11,645 nt of DNA from an uncultured Collinsella sp. (GCA_937997605.1 CALLFD010000394.1:1-11645); one strand, 5' to 3'; counted from the stretch's first letter, positions 1-5,886 are shown. Notes: generated from the letters alone by a model not told the origin. Numbers and translations: made by a program.

Positions 1-288
1 TCGAGTGCCGCGGCCCTGTTGCGCCTGCTGGTGCCGGGGGTCGATGTGCATGCTCGCGCGGCCGAGCTTTCGGGCGGGCAGCGCCGTCGCGTCGAGATCG
101 CCCGTGCCCTGCTGTGCCCGGGCGGCGCGGTGATTCTTGACGAGCCCTTTACCGGCCTGGATGCCGCCGCGCGCGATACGACGGCCGAGGTCGTGCTCGA
201 CCTGCTCGACAGCCGCACGCTCTTGCTTGCCACGCACGATGTCGCCGACGCTCAGGCCCTCGATATCTCGGACATCATCACGCTCTAA
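1..288 (+). CDS. ABC transporter ATP-binding protein, C-terminal fragment
   Basis: The open frame enters from the left edge, so only the last 95 residues of an ABC ATPase are visible. They hold the signature motif LSGGQ (visible residues 23-27), the Walker B strand AVILDEP with catalytic Glu at 48, the D-loop GLD (52-54) and the switch histidine in ATHD (residue 79). The Walker A motif and Q-loop lie outside the window. The protein would power a membrane transporter by ATP hydrolysis. It ends soon after the H-loop with no extra regulatory domain, which fits a short importer-type ATPase (for example the nitrate/sulfonate/thiamine-precursor group), but the substrate cannot be told from this fragment. 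No terminator hairpin follows the stop; a 32-bp repeat starts 20 bases later. ATPase identity is secure; subfamily is a guess. Confidence 0.93.
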   Translation, partial: SSAAALLRLLVPGVDVHARAAELSGGQRRRVEIARALLCPGGAVILDEPFTGLDAAARDTTAEVVLDLLDSRTLLLATHDVADAQALDISDIITL

Positions 289-308
289 CTACTAACTCAG
301 CAACAAAA

Positions 309-340
309 TGATCCGTTTTTCTCTGTCCCCATGGGGCCAG
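309..340 (+). repeat. 32-bp repeat, copy A, upstream of the antitoxin gene
   Basis: This 32-base segment matches 706-737 in the same orientation at 28 of 32 positions. It begins TGATCCGTTTT and has a CCCCATGGGG palindrome near its end. Both copies are followed a few bases later by TGTGGTA. The repeat lies just after the ABC transporter stop codon, with copy B just after the antitoxin stop. It is probably an interspersed intergenic element or part of a promoter region; its function is unknown. Confidence 0.8.
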
Positions 341-344
341 GTGT

Positions 345-389
345 GGTATTCTATCTGCGGGGTAATACTTAGGAATACCAAGTAATACC
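345..389 (+). promoter_or_regulatory. Phased AATAC array, candidate operator of the antitoxin gene
   Basis: AATAC occurs at 364-368, 374-378 and 384-388, an exact 10-bp period that puts all three on one face of the helix. An inverted copy lies upstream: GGTATTC at 345-351 mirrors GAATACC at 373-379. Ribbon-helix-helix proteins, the fold of RelB/DinJ antitoxin N-termini, commonly bind tandem boxes spaced roughly 8-12 bp. The array lies about 115 bases upstream of such a gene, so autoregulation is the natural reading. No clear -35/-10 pair could be assigned here. Confidence 0.5.
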
Positions 390-411
390 AACGCCGCAGA
401 AACAAACTCCG

Positions 412-468
412 GATGCGGGCCAATCGGGTTGCCTTCACAGCCCGTCGCCCAGCCGCGTGGCCCGCATC
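412..468 (+). other. 11-bp inverted repeat in the antitoxin leader
   Basis: GATGCGGGCCA at 412-422 is perfectly complementary to TGGCCCGCATC at 458-468, enclosing 35 bases. An inner CGGG/CCCG pairing (425-428 with 441-444) could make the RNA branched. The element lies between the phased array and the ribosome site of the antitoxin gene, so it is probably transcribed. There is no following T-run, so it is not a terminator. A role in translation or RNA stability is possible but unproven. Confidence 0.45.
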
Positions 469-503
469 TATCCGCACTACCGTCGTTTCAAAAAGGAAGC
501 GCC

Positions 504-704
504 ATGGCAGAACACATGACCCCCGTAGTCGCGAAGGTCTTGCCCGAGGAGAAGGCAGCCTTCGCGGCGGCAACTCAGCTCGTGGGCACCACGCCGTCCA
601 ACGCCATCCGCATGTTTATCGCTGCGTTCAATCGCTGCGGCACCTTCCCGTTCGATATCTCGCCCAACGGGGCTTTTGGCGCTGCGCCCGATTCTCATCA
701 ATAA
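504..704 (+). CDS. RelB/DinJ-family antitoxin-like protein, apparently without a toxin
   Basis: This 66-residue protein resembles type II antitoxins of the RelB/DinJ family (Pfam RelB, PF04221). It has an N-terminal strand (VVAKVLPEEK, residues 8-17), a helix-turn-helix-like stretch (TTPSNAIRMFIAAF, 29-42) and the family's typical C-terminal PFD segment (FPFDISPN, 48-55). The N-terminal part would form a ribbon-helix-helix dimer that binds DNA; the C-terminal tail would normally wrap a RelE/YafQ-like RNase toxin. The start is fixed by AAGGAA five bases before ATG. The next gene encodes a membrane protease, not a toxin, and the preceding one is a transporter ATPase, so the antitoxin is solitary. 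It may be a relic, an anti-toxin against a distant toxin, or a plain DNA-binding regulator. Its flanking repeats suggest it travels as a small cassette. Confidence 0.8.
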   Translation: MAEHMTPVVAKVLPEEKAAFAAATQLVGTTPSNAIRMFIAAFNRCGTFPFDISPNGAFGAAPDSHQ

Positions 705-705
705 G

Positions 706-737
706 TGATCCGTTTTCCTCCGTCCCCATGGGATCAG
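706..737 (+). repeat. 32-bp repeat, copy B, after the antitoxin gene
   Basis: This is the second copy of the element at 309-340 (28 of 32 identical, direct orientation). It starts one base after the antitoxin stop codon. This copy is bounded by TGATCC at its left end and GGATCA near its right end, a 6-bp terminal inverted repeat that copy A has lost. TGTGGTA follows in both copies, so the conserved unit may extend further. Confidence 0.8.
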
Positions 738-787
738 CTCTCTGCCGAGTTGTGGTAGAACTAGGGAACGGTTTTGAGGAGGTTGGC

Positions 788-1699
788 ATGCTCAATGCGA
801 TGATTTGGGCGCTTGCCTGTTTTGGCGTCGTCGCTGCCGATATTGCCCTGAGCGTCGTTTTGTTCTCCGCCCTTGGCGCCGCATCGGTGTTCATGGGTTT
901 TTCGATTGATGATCTCGACATTCAATTGCTTCAGGCCGTCGCGCAGACGGCATCGTTTTTGATGGCACTGCTGTGGTGGCGTTATCTGTGGCCGCGTTCG
1001 TTTATGGCACGCTGGCAAAGCGAGCGTCCGCTCGGCGGGGGAGTGCGTGGGGCGTGGAAACGCATCGCCTGCGTTATCGTGATTGGCCTGGCCCTGCAGG
1101 TAGTCGTTGGCTACGTGACCGACGCCGTGCTGTCGCTGCTGCCCGATGCCGCGGCCGACTACAGCGAGCTTGTCGAGGAAACAGGCATGGGCGACACCAG
1201 CTATCTCGCCGTTCTGACTACGGTGCTCGGCGCCCCATTTTGTGAAGAGCTGCTGGTGCGCGGCATTATTTTTGAGTTTTCGCTCCGAGCGTTTAATCCG
1301 CAGTGCCGCCCACTTTGGAAGCGCCGGCGTCGTGCGGGTGCGCAGGACGGCGCCATGGTGCCCTGGGCGGCCCCGAGTACCTGGGGCATCGCTGTGGCTA
1401 TCGTGCTGCAGGCTGCCATCTTTGGTTTTATGCACATGAACTGGGTACAGGGCTGCTATGCGGGCGCCGCCGGCCTCATTTTTGGTTGGGTGCTCGTGAC
1501 GACCGGAAAGCTCCGCTACACGATCCTGCTGCACTTTGCCTTTAATGCCGGGTCGTATCTCATGATGCTGCTCTGGTTTGTGGATACGCCGTTCGACGTG
1601 GCAATTACGGTCGCTATCGCCGGCTTTGTGCTGGTAGAGGCGATTCGCTCGCTGCGCCACGCGTGTGGGATGGACGCAGCGAGCGCACCGCTGCCCTAG
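788..1699 (+). CDS. CPBP-family intramembrane metalloprotease
   Basis: A 303-residue, strongly hydrophobic protein of the CPBP (Rce1-like, PF02517) family, which are membrane-embedded proteases or their relatives. The three family motifs are present: EELLVRG (Glu153, Glu154, Arg158), FGFMH (Phe212, His216) and HFAFN (His249, Asn253), so the active site looks intact. Hydrophobic segments lie near residues 5-38, 46-66, 92-112, 140-163, 199-219, 222-238, 244-264 and 269-287. A basic, hydrophilic insert of about 28 residues (170-197, containing KRRRR) separates motifs 1 and 2 and probably forms a cytoplasmic loop. The start is set by GAGGAGG five bases upstream of ATG; the frame stays open far upstream but has no supporting signals there. 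CPBP proteins act in CAAX-like processing, bacteriocin immunity or anti-sigma cleavage; which applies here is unknown. The stop codon overlaps that of the convergent radical SAM gene. Confidence 0.93.
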   Translation: MLNAMIWALACFGVVAADIALSVVLFSALGAASVFMGFSIDDLDIQLLQAVAQTASFLMALLWWRYLWPRSFMARWQSERPLGGGVRGAWKRIACVIVIGLALQVVVGYVTDAVLSLLPDAAADYSELVEETGMGDTSYLAVLTTVLGAPFCEELLVRGIIFEFSLRAFNPQCRPLWKRRRRAGAQDGAMVPWAAPSTWGIAVAIVLQAAIFGFMHMNWVQGCYAGAAGLIFGWVLVTTGKLRYTILLHFAFNAGSYLMMLLWFVDTPFDVAITVAIAGFVLVEAIRSLRHACGMDAASAPLP

Positions 1700-3831
1700 T
1701 TGCGACGTCCGCCTCCGTTGGCGCCCTGCCGTCCCTGGGCCGCGCGATTGCGGCCTGCGGTGTTTTGCGCGCGCGACATGCCGCCGTGTCCCTTGCTGCC
1801 CTTGGGCCCTTTGCCAGCGCCGCCGCCATGCGGTTTGCCGCCCTTCTTGCCGGTGCCATGCCCACCGCCAGCAGATGTCTCGCCCGGGCGCGGGGGCACG
1901 GGGCGAATCAGGCAATGCTTGGTGTAGCCGATCAGGTCGCGGCGGCCGACCTTCTCCAGTGCCTCGCGCACGAGCTTGTAGTTCTCGGGCTTGCGATATT
2001 GGATGAGCGCGCGCTGCATGGCCTTTTCGTGCGGGTCGCGGGCCACATAGATCGGCTGCATGGTGCGCGGATCCACGCCAGTGTAGTACATACAGGTCGA
2101 CATGGTGGACGGGGTGGGGTAGAAATCCTGCACCTGTTCGGGCATGTAGCCCATGTCGCGCACGGCCTCGGCAAGGTCCACAGCTTCCTTCATCGTTGAA
2201 CCGGGGTGGCTCGAGATCAGGTATGGCACCACATACTGCTTGAGTCCGTATTCGCGGTTCAGGCGCTCAAATTTACGGCAGAACGCGTCGTAGACGGCGC
2301 GGCTCGGCTTGCCCATCACGGACAGCACCGCGTCGCTTACGTGCTCGGGCGCTACGCGCAGCTGGCCCGAGACATGGTGCTCCAGCAGCTCGCGCAAAAA
2401 CTCGTCCGAGGCGTCGGCCATGGTGTAGTCAAAGCGGATGCCGCTGCGGACGAAGACCTTTTTGACGCCCGGCAGCTGGCGCAGGTCGCGCAACAGCTGC
2501 GTGTAGCCGCTCTCGTCGACCACCATGTTCTTGCACACACTCGGCCACAGGCAGCGCTTGTTCTTGCACACGCCGTGCTTGAGCTGCTTGTCGCAGGCCG
2601 GGCGGCTAAAGTTTGCCGTCGGGCCGCCCACGTCGTTGATATAGCCCTTAAACTCGGGGTCGTGCGTGAGCAGCTCGGCCTCGCGCATGATCGAGTCGTG
2701 GCTGCGCATCTGCAGCACGCGGCCCTGGTGGAAGGTGAGCGCGCAAAACGAGCACTCGCCAAAACAGCCGCGGTTGGAGCTAATGGAAAACTTGATCTCG
2801 GCAAAGGCCGGCACGCCGCCCGCCGCGTCGTAATCGGGATGCCAATCGCGTGCGTAGGGGAGCTCGGCCACCTCGTCCATCTCATCGGTGGTGAGCGTCG
2901 CCGACGGCGGGTTCTGCACCACATAGACGCTGTTGGGGTAGGGCTCTACCAAGCGATGCCCGGTGATGGGGTCCATATTCTGCTGTTGCACGTTAAAGCT
3001 GCGCGCGTAGTTGAGCTTATCGGCGGCAAGGTCGTCCCAGCTGGGCAGCAGGTCGTAGTCGTAGACCTCGTCGAGCGAACCCGTGCGGTAAACGGTGCCG
3101 TTGATATAGGTGATCTGATCGACGGGCAGTCCCGCGTCGAGCGCGTCGGCGATCTCGACGATTGCGTGCTCGCCCATGCCGTAGATGAGGATGTCGGCGC
3201 CCGAGTCGAGCAGTACCGAACGCTTGAGCTTGTCCTGCCAGTAGTCGTAGTGGGCCAGACGGCGCAGGCTCGCCTCGATGCCGCCGATGATGATGGGAGC
3301 GTCCTTGAACGTCTGGCGGATGAGGTTGCCGTAGACCGTGACGGCACGATTGGGGCGGTGCCCCTCCTCGCCACCGGGAGTATAGGCGTCGGTGTGGCGG
3401 CGGTGCTTGGTCACCGAATAGTGGTTGACCATGGAGTCCATGTTGCCGGCGCTGACGAGAAAGCCCAAGCGCGGCTCGCCGAGCACGCTGATGCTGGCGG
3501 GGTCGGTCCAGTCGGGCTGGCAGATGATGCCCACTTTGTAGCCGTGCGCGTCGAGCACGCGGCTGATGATGGCCATACCAAAGCTGGGATGGTCCACGTA
3601 GGCGTCGCCGCAGATGTAGACAAAGTCGCACTGGTCCCAACCGCGTGCATCCATGTCGGCGCGGCTGACGGGGAGGAACTTGTCGCGGCCCGGACGCCAG
3701 GGGCGGGCGGGTGCTGCCGGGGTATGAGTGGCGTGGCCACCCTGGGCCTTGGCGCCACGCTTTTGCTGCTGGCCGCGCTGGGCATGCTTGCCGTGCTGGT
3801 TGTGCTGAGCGTCCTGGGGCTTTTTTGCCAC
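1696..3831 (-). CDS. ygiQ: YgiQ-family radical SAM protein (UPF0313)
   Basis: A 711-residue YgiQ-family protein with the layout Radical_SAM_N (about 50-330), a radical SAM core (about 345-570) and a DUF3362-type C-terminal part (about 580-650). The core has the cluster motif C356-x3-C360-x2-C363 (CFGECSFC), which would bind a 4Fe-4S cluster and SAM. A second cysteine group (413, 422, 427, 433) may bind another metal or cluster. The family's reaction is unknown. The chosen start is GTG, giving MAKKPQ, because GGGAGG lies four bases upstream; the frame is open further but without a ribosome site. The N-terminus (8-47) is rich in Gln/His/basic residues and the last 60 residues (650-711) are Gly/Lys/Arg-rich; both are probably disordered and could bind nucleic acid. 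It converges on the CPBP gene with overlapping stops, so no terminator fits between them. Confidence 0.96.
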   Translation of the reverse strand: MAKKPQDAQHNQHGKHAQRGQQQKRGAKAQGGHATHTPAAPARPWRPGRDKFLPVSRADMDARGWDQCDFVYICGDAYVDHPSFGMAIISRVLDAHGYKVGIICQPDWTDPASISVLGEPRLGFLVSAGNMDSMVNHYSVTKHRRHTDAYTPGGEEGHRPNRAVTVYGNLIRQTFKDAPIIIGGIEASLRRLAHYDYWQDKLKRSVLLDSGADILIYGMGEHAIVEIADALDAGLPVDQITYINGTVYRTGSLDEVYDYDLLPSWDDLAADKLNYARSFNVQQQNMDPITGHRLVEPYPNSVYVVQNPPSATLTTDEMDEVAELPYARDWHPDYDAAGGVPAFAEIKFSISSNRGCFGECSFCALTFHQGRVLQMRSHDSIMREAELLTHDPEFKGYINDVGGPTANFSRPACDKQLKHGVCKNKRCLWPSVCKNMVVDESGYTQLLRDLRQLPGVKKVFVRSGIRFDYTMADASDEFLRELLEHHVSGQLRVAPEHVSDAVLSVMGKPSRAVYDAFCRKFERLNREYGLKQYVVPYLISSHPGSTMKEAVDLAEAVRDMGYMPEQVQDFYPTPSTMSTCMYYTGVDPRTMQPIYVARDPHEKAMQRALIQYRKPENYKLVREALEKVGRRDLIGYTKHCLIRPVPPRPGETSAGGGHGTGKKGGKPHGGGAGKGPKGSKGHGGMSRAQNTAGRNRAAQGRQGANGGGRRN

Positions 3832-3868
3832 GATTCCTCCCGTTGTTAGTATGCTGCACGTAATTGTA

Positions 3869-3903
3869 ACCAGTCTTTTTGGGACGGGGCTAAAAAGACT
3901 GGT
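3869..3903. repeat. 12-bp perfect inverted repeat between divergent genes
   Basis: ACCAGTCTTTTT (3869-3880) and AAAAAGACTGGT (3892-3903) are perfect complements around an 11-base GC-rich spacer. The element lies 38 bases upstream of the ygiQ start on the minus strand and about 180 bases upstream of the DUF1275 gene on the plus strand. The T-run is inside the stem, so it is not a standard terminator. It could be an operator, a structured leader of ygiQ, or a dispersed palindromic repeat. The rest of 3904-4081 shows a smaller GC-rich palindrome (3920-3940) and no gene. Confidence 0.7.
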
Positions 3904-4081
3904 GGAGTACACGAGGCGTCGGGCGTCGGCGCCGAGCCCGCCGTTTGTTTCCAGACTGTGTATCTGCGCGCTGGGGAAGCCGTCTCGCGCGCACGCCATG
4001 TTGTCAATGGGTTACAGTATGAACGGCGGCTATGTTTCCGCCAACGCACGAGAGAGTCGTCAACAAGGAGGATGCACGACG

Positions 4082-4798
4082 ATGCAGCGTGCCAAACAGA
4101 TATCGGAGTCTATTGAGCTGGGCATCATCTTGGCGCTCGCCGGTGGCTTTATGGACGTGTATTCGTACATTGGGCGCGACCATGTTTTCGCCAACGCACA
4201 GACGGGCAACATCCTGCTCGTGGGCGTGAGCATCTCGGAGGGCAACTGGGCACTTGCGGGGCGCTACTTCTTCCCTGTGGTGTCGTTTGCCGTGGGCATT
4301 ATGCTTGCCGACCTGGTACACGAACGGTTTGGCAGCGTGATTCACTGGCGTCAGGTGACGGTGTTCTTTGAAGCCGTCATCTTGATGGGCGTGAGCTTTA
4401 TCCCCGGTGGCGGTTACAACCTGCTCGCCAACTGCCTCACCTCGTTTGCCTGCGGTATGCAGGTCGAGAGCTTCCGCAAGATCCATGGTCACGGCATCGC
4501 TACGACCATGTGCATCGGTAACCTGCGCAATGCACTGCAAAACGTGGACGATTACATCATCACCCACAGGCGCGGCTTTTTGGAAAACGGCCTGCTGTAC
4601 TTTGGCGTGATCTTTACCTTTGTGTTTGGCGCCGTGTTGGGCAACTGGTGTATTGAGCGCATGGGCCTGCACGCCATCGTCGTGGCGAGCTTGCTGCTGT
4701 TTGTCGCGTTTGCCATCATGTTCATCGACCGTGAACGCGACTTGCGCTTACGCTGGAAACGCGCCTGCGAAAATTGGAAAGACGCCTGCCAAAAATAG
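4082..4798 (+). CDS. DUF1275 (YoaK-like) integral membrane protein
   Basis: A 238-residue membrane protein of the DUF1275/YoaK family (PF06912). The hallmark segments are GGFMDVYSY (residues 21-29) and FANAQTGN (36-43). Hydrophobic segments lie near 13-30, 44-56, 62-80, 93-108, 110-124, 171-190 and 198-214, consistent with about six membrane passes. The C-terminus is short, charged and probably cytoplasmic. The function is not established; family members are suspected small-molecule transporters. The start is the ATG after AAGGAGG; the spacing (10 bases) is long but there is no better candidate, and upstream in-frame ATGs have no ribosome site and would add a non-family N-terminus. It is a single-gene transcript: ygiQ diverges from it and a terminator follows. 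Confidence 0.93.
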   Translation: MQRAKQISESIELGIILALAGGFMDVYSYIGRDHVFANAQTGNILLVGVSISEGNWALAGRYFFPVVSFAVGIMLADLVHERFGSVIHWRQVTVFFEAVILMGVSFIPGGGYNLLANCLTSFACGMQVESFRKIHGHGIATTMCIGNLRNALQNVDDYIITHRRGFLENGLLYFGVIFTFVFGAVLGNWCIERMGLHAIVVASLLLFVAFAIMFIDRERDLRLRWKRACENWKDACQK

Positions 4799-4811
4799 CG
4801 GCAAGATGTGA

Positions 4812-4830
4812 AGAGGGGGCAGTCCCCTTT
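4812..4830 (+). other. Small hairpin after the DUF1275 gene
   Basis: AGGGG at 4814-4818 pairs with CCCCT at 4824-4828, extended by two weaker pairs (4812-4813 with 4829-4830), and only three T follow. It may add to the terminator just downstream. AGTCCCCT here resembles the AGTCCCTA core of the palindrome at 8795-8865. Confidence 0.4.
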
Positions 4831-4853
4831 GTCGCACTGATCAATATTGGGGA

Positions 4854-4882
4854 GGGGACGGCCATCTCGGCCGCCCCTTTTT
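4854..4882 (+). terminator. Intrinsic terminator of the DUF1275 gene
   Basis: GGGG-A-CGGCC (4854-4863, bulged A at 4858) pairs with GGCCGCCCC (4869-4877) around a five-base loop, followed by TTTTT. It lies 56 bases after the stop codon. This is also the last GC-rich sequence before the AT-rich block. Confidence 0.88.
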
Positions 4883-4914
4883 GGAGTCTTAAGCGCTAAG
4901 GTACATGTTTGTAA

Positions 4915-4957
4915 CAACATTCAGGAGCCTGAAAAACTATCTAGCTCCTGAATGTTG
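4915..4957. repeat. 14-bp perfect inverted repeat at the left edge of the AT-rich block
   Basis: CAACATTCAGGAGC (4915-4928) is the exact reverse complement of GCTCCTGAATGTTG (4944-4957), with a 15-base spacer. It lies 21 bases beyond the stop codon of the minus-strand LURP-one-like gene and could end its transcript, but no T-run follows the stem on either strand. It could also be a recombination or terminal sequence of the insert. Confidence 0.7.
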
Positions 4958-4978
4958 CTACGAACTGCTTTTTGCGAT

Positions 4979-5518
4979 TTATTCGAGATGCTCTTCAATC
5001 CGAGCCCTAAGAAGGGCAATGGCTGTAGGTATTCCAATTGCGGCGGCCAATTCGGCTTTATCCAAAACCTGTATGCTAAAGCACGATTGCTTATCACATT
5101 GAAGGACGATAACTGAAGATAGCTTCACTTCCCGTTGGCTGAATATATCGTAATCTCCAAATAGGAAGTTACCTTTTATTGTGTAATTCGGTATGTTCGT
5201 TACGCACTTCATCTCAAGTCTGTTTAGACCATAATCGAACACCGCAACTTCCTTGTGTTCGATGATGAGCGCAACCCTGGGCATGTTGCTAAAACCACCG
5301 TCGACGACAGTGAAGAGTTTTTCATTTGCATCGTCATAAACGGTATATTTAAGACTCAATAGCTGTCCTAGTGGACCCGTGAACCCATGTTTTTTGATGT
5401 TGAGGTTGTCTCCCGCTGGGTTGATGAGAGCTAGAGCATGCGGATAAGGGTTACCTTCAATTGAGATTCGATATTCGTTTGTAGCCGTCTTGCTCGATTT
5501 AGGACCAGTAGCTACCAT
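4979..5518 (-). CDS. LURP-one-like (tubby-like beta-barrel) protein
   Basis: A 179-residue protein that I recognise only by pattern. The second half (YTIKGNFLFGDYDIF, residues 112-126, then repeated short strands, then a hydrophobic AAAIGIPTAIALL helix at 158-170) follows the layout of bacterial LURP-one-related/YxjI-like proteins (PF04525), whose fold is a beta-barrel around a central C-terminal helix. Residues 25-110 are short alternating strands with turns such as GGFSN, as expected for that barrel. There is no signal peptide or membrane anchor. The function of bacterial members is unknown; the related tubby and scramblase folds suggest lipid or membrane contact, but that is speculation. 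The start is ATG with GAGG nine bases upstream. The gene stands alone in an AT-rich block and differs from its neighbours in base composition, so it was probably acquired. Coding status is good; the family call is moderate. Confidence 0.68.
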   Translation of the reverse strand: MVATGPKSSKTATNEYRISIEGNPYPHALALINPAGDNLNIKKHGFTGPLGQLLSLKYTVYDDANEKLFTVVDGGFSNMPRVALIIEHKEVAVFDYGLNRLEMKCVTNIPNYTIKGNFLFGDYDIFSQREVKLSSVIVLQCDKQSCFSIQVLDKAELAAAIGIPTAIALLRARIEEHLE

Positions 5519-5857
5519 GTGTCATCGCCTCGATCGAATTGGAACCGCCTTCTGCTTCGTGCGGAGAATTACGCTGTACGTTGCAGTGTATGCAGCCACA
5601 ATAACTGCATGGGCAATCTCTAATAAAATGAATGATGCTATTTGCTGCATGCATGTTATTTACTACAAAGTATCCTTTTATAAACGTGCTGTCAAACATA
5701 TATTGCTAAAGCAGAAACAATTTAGACTGAGTGGATCGTATTCTTTGGGCGATTGCTCCTATAATCTAGCCTTCGCTGCTGTCGGGAGGAAAGGAGTAGA
5801 GCTCCGTTATTATGTTGAAACGCTTTAACACTTTTGACGTTCTCATGCGTTTTTTGT
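5519..5857. other. AT-rich intergenic region without a supported gene
   Basis: This region lies between the starts of two divergent genes. It holds a candidate minus-strand promoter (listed separately), a TATAAT at 5760-5765 on the plus strand without a convincing -35, and a ribosome-site-like purine run at 5784-5796 with no well-placed start. A 66-codon minus-strand frame (5499-5699), cysteine-rich in its middle, overlaps the LURP-one-like start by 20 bases but has no ribosome site. Small inverted repeats (CTTTTGA 5831-5837 with TCAAAAG 5859-5865) lie just before the next promoter. No tRNA or transposon remnant was seen. Confidence 0.6.
5669..5695 (-). promoter_or_regulatory. Candidate promoter of the LURP-one-like gene
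   Basis: On the minus strand TTGACA (5690-5695) is a perfect -35 hexamer. GATACT (5669-5674) matches four of six -10 positions at a short spacing of 15. The transcript would have a leader of about 140 bases. The perfect -35 is the main support; spacing and -10 are weak. Confidence 0.35.
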
Positions 5858-5886
5858 TTCAAAAGCGTTAGGATGGGACTTATAGT
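5858..5886 (+). promoter_or_regulatory. Promoter of the alcohol dehydrogenase gene
   Basis: TTCAAA (5858-5863) and TATAGT (5881-5886) are separated by exactly 17 bases and match four and five of six consensus positions. Transcription would start a few bases later, inside or next to the leader hairpin at 5886-5910. No Rex-type redox operator (TTGTGAA...TTCACAA) is visible. Confidence 0.6.

Larger units (their letters stand above)
4885..5880. other. AT-rich block carrying the LURP-one-like gene (probable acquired DNA)
   Basis: Base composition falls to roughly 40-45% G+C by eye, against about 60% on either side, and codon choice in the enclosed gene is unlike its neighbours. The block begins directly after the DUF1275 terminator and ends at the alcohol dehydrogenase promoter. 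Similar 10-11 base sequences lie near both ends: AAGCGCTAAGG at 4891-4901 and AAGCGTTAGG at 5863-5872. No integrase, transposase or tRNA gene is present. The composition shift is observed; acquisition by transfer is inferred. Confidence 0.55.

Noticed and set aside
413..787. N-terminal extension of the CPBP frame
   Set aside because: It overlaps the antitoxin gene in another frame and has no ribosome site; GAGGAGG before 788 fixes the start and gives a normal hydrophobic N-terminus.
2206..3849. Long plus-strand open frame (547 codons) opposite ygiQ
   Set aside because: It is the antisense of a well-supported radical SAM gene; the repetitive Val/Ala/Asp/His-rich translation has no recognisable domain and is a typical high-GC shadow.
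3851..4081. N-terminal extension of the DUF1275 protein
   Set aside because: The extra residues are unlike the family and cross the inverted repeat; AAGGAGG supports the ATG at 4082.
5490..5828. Plus-strand 112-codon frame in the AT-rich block
   Set aside because: No ribosome site, no family resemblance, and it overlaps the LURP-one-like gene and its leader.
5812..5871. 19-codon frame upstream of the alcohol dehydrogenase as a leader peptide
   Set aside because: The nearest ribosome-site-like purines are 15 bases away and the frame runs past the -35 of the next promoter.
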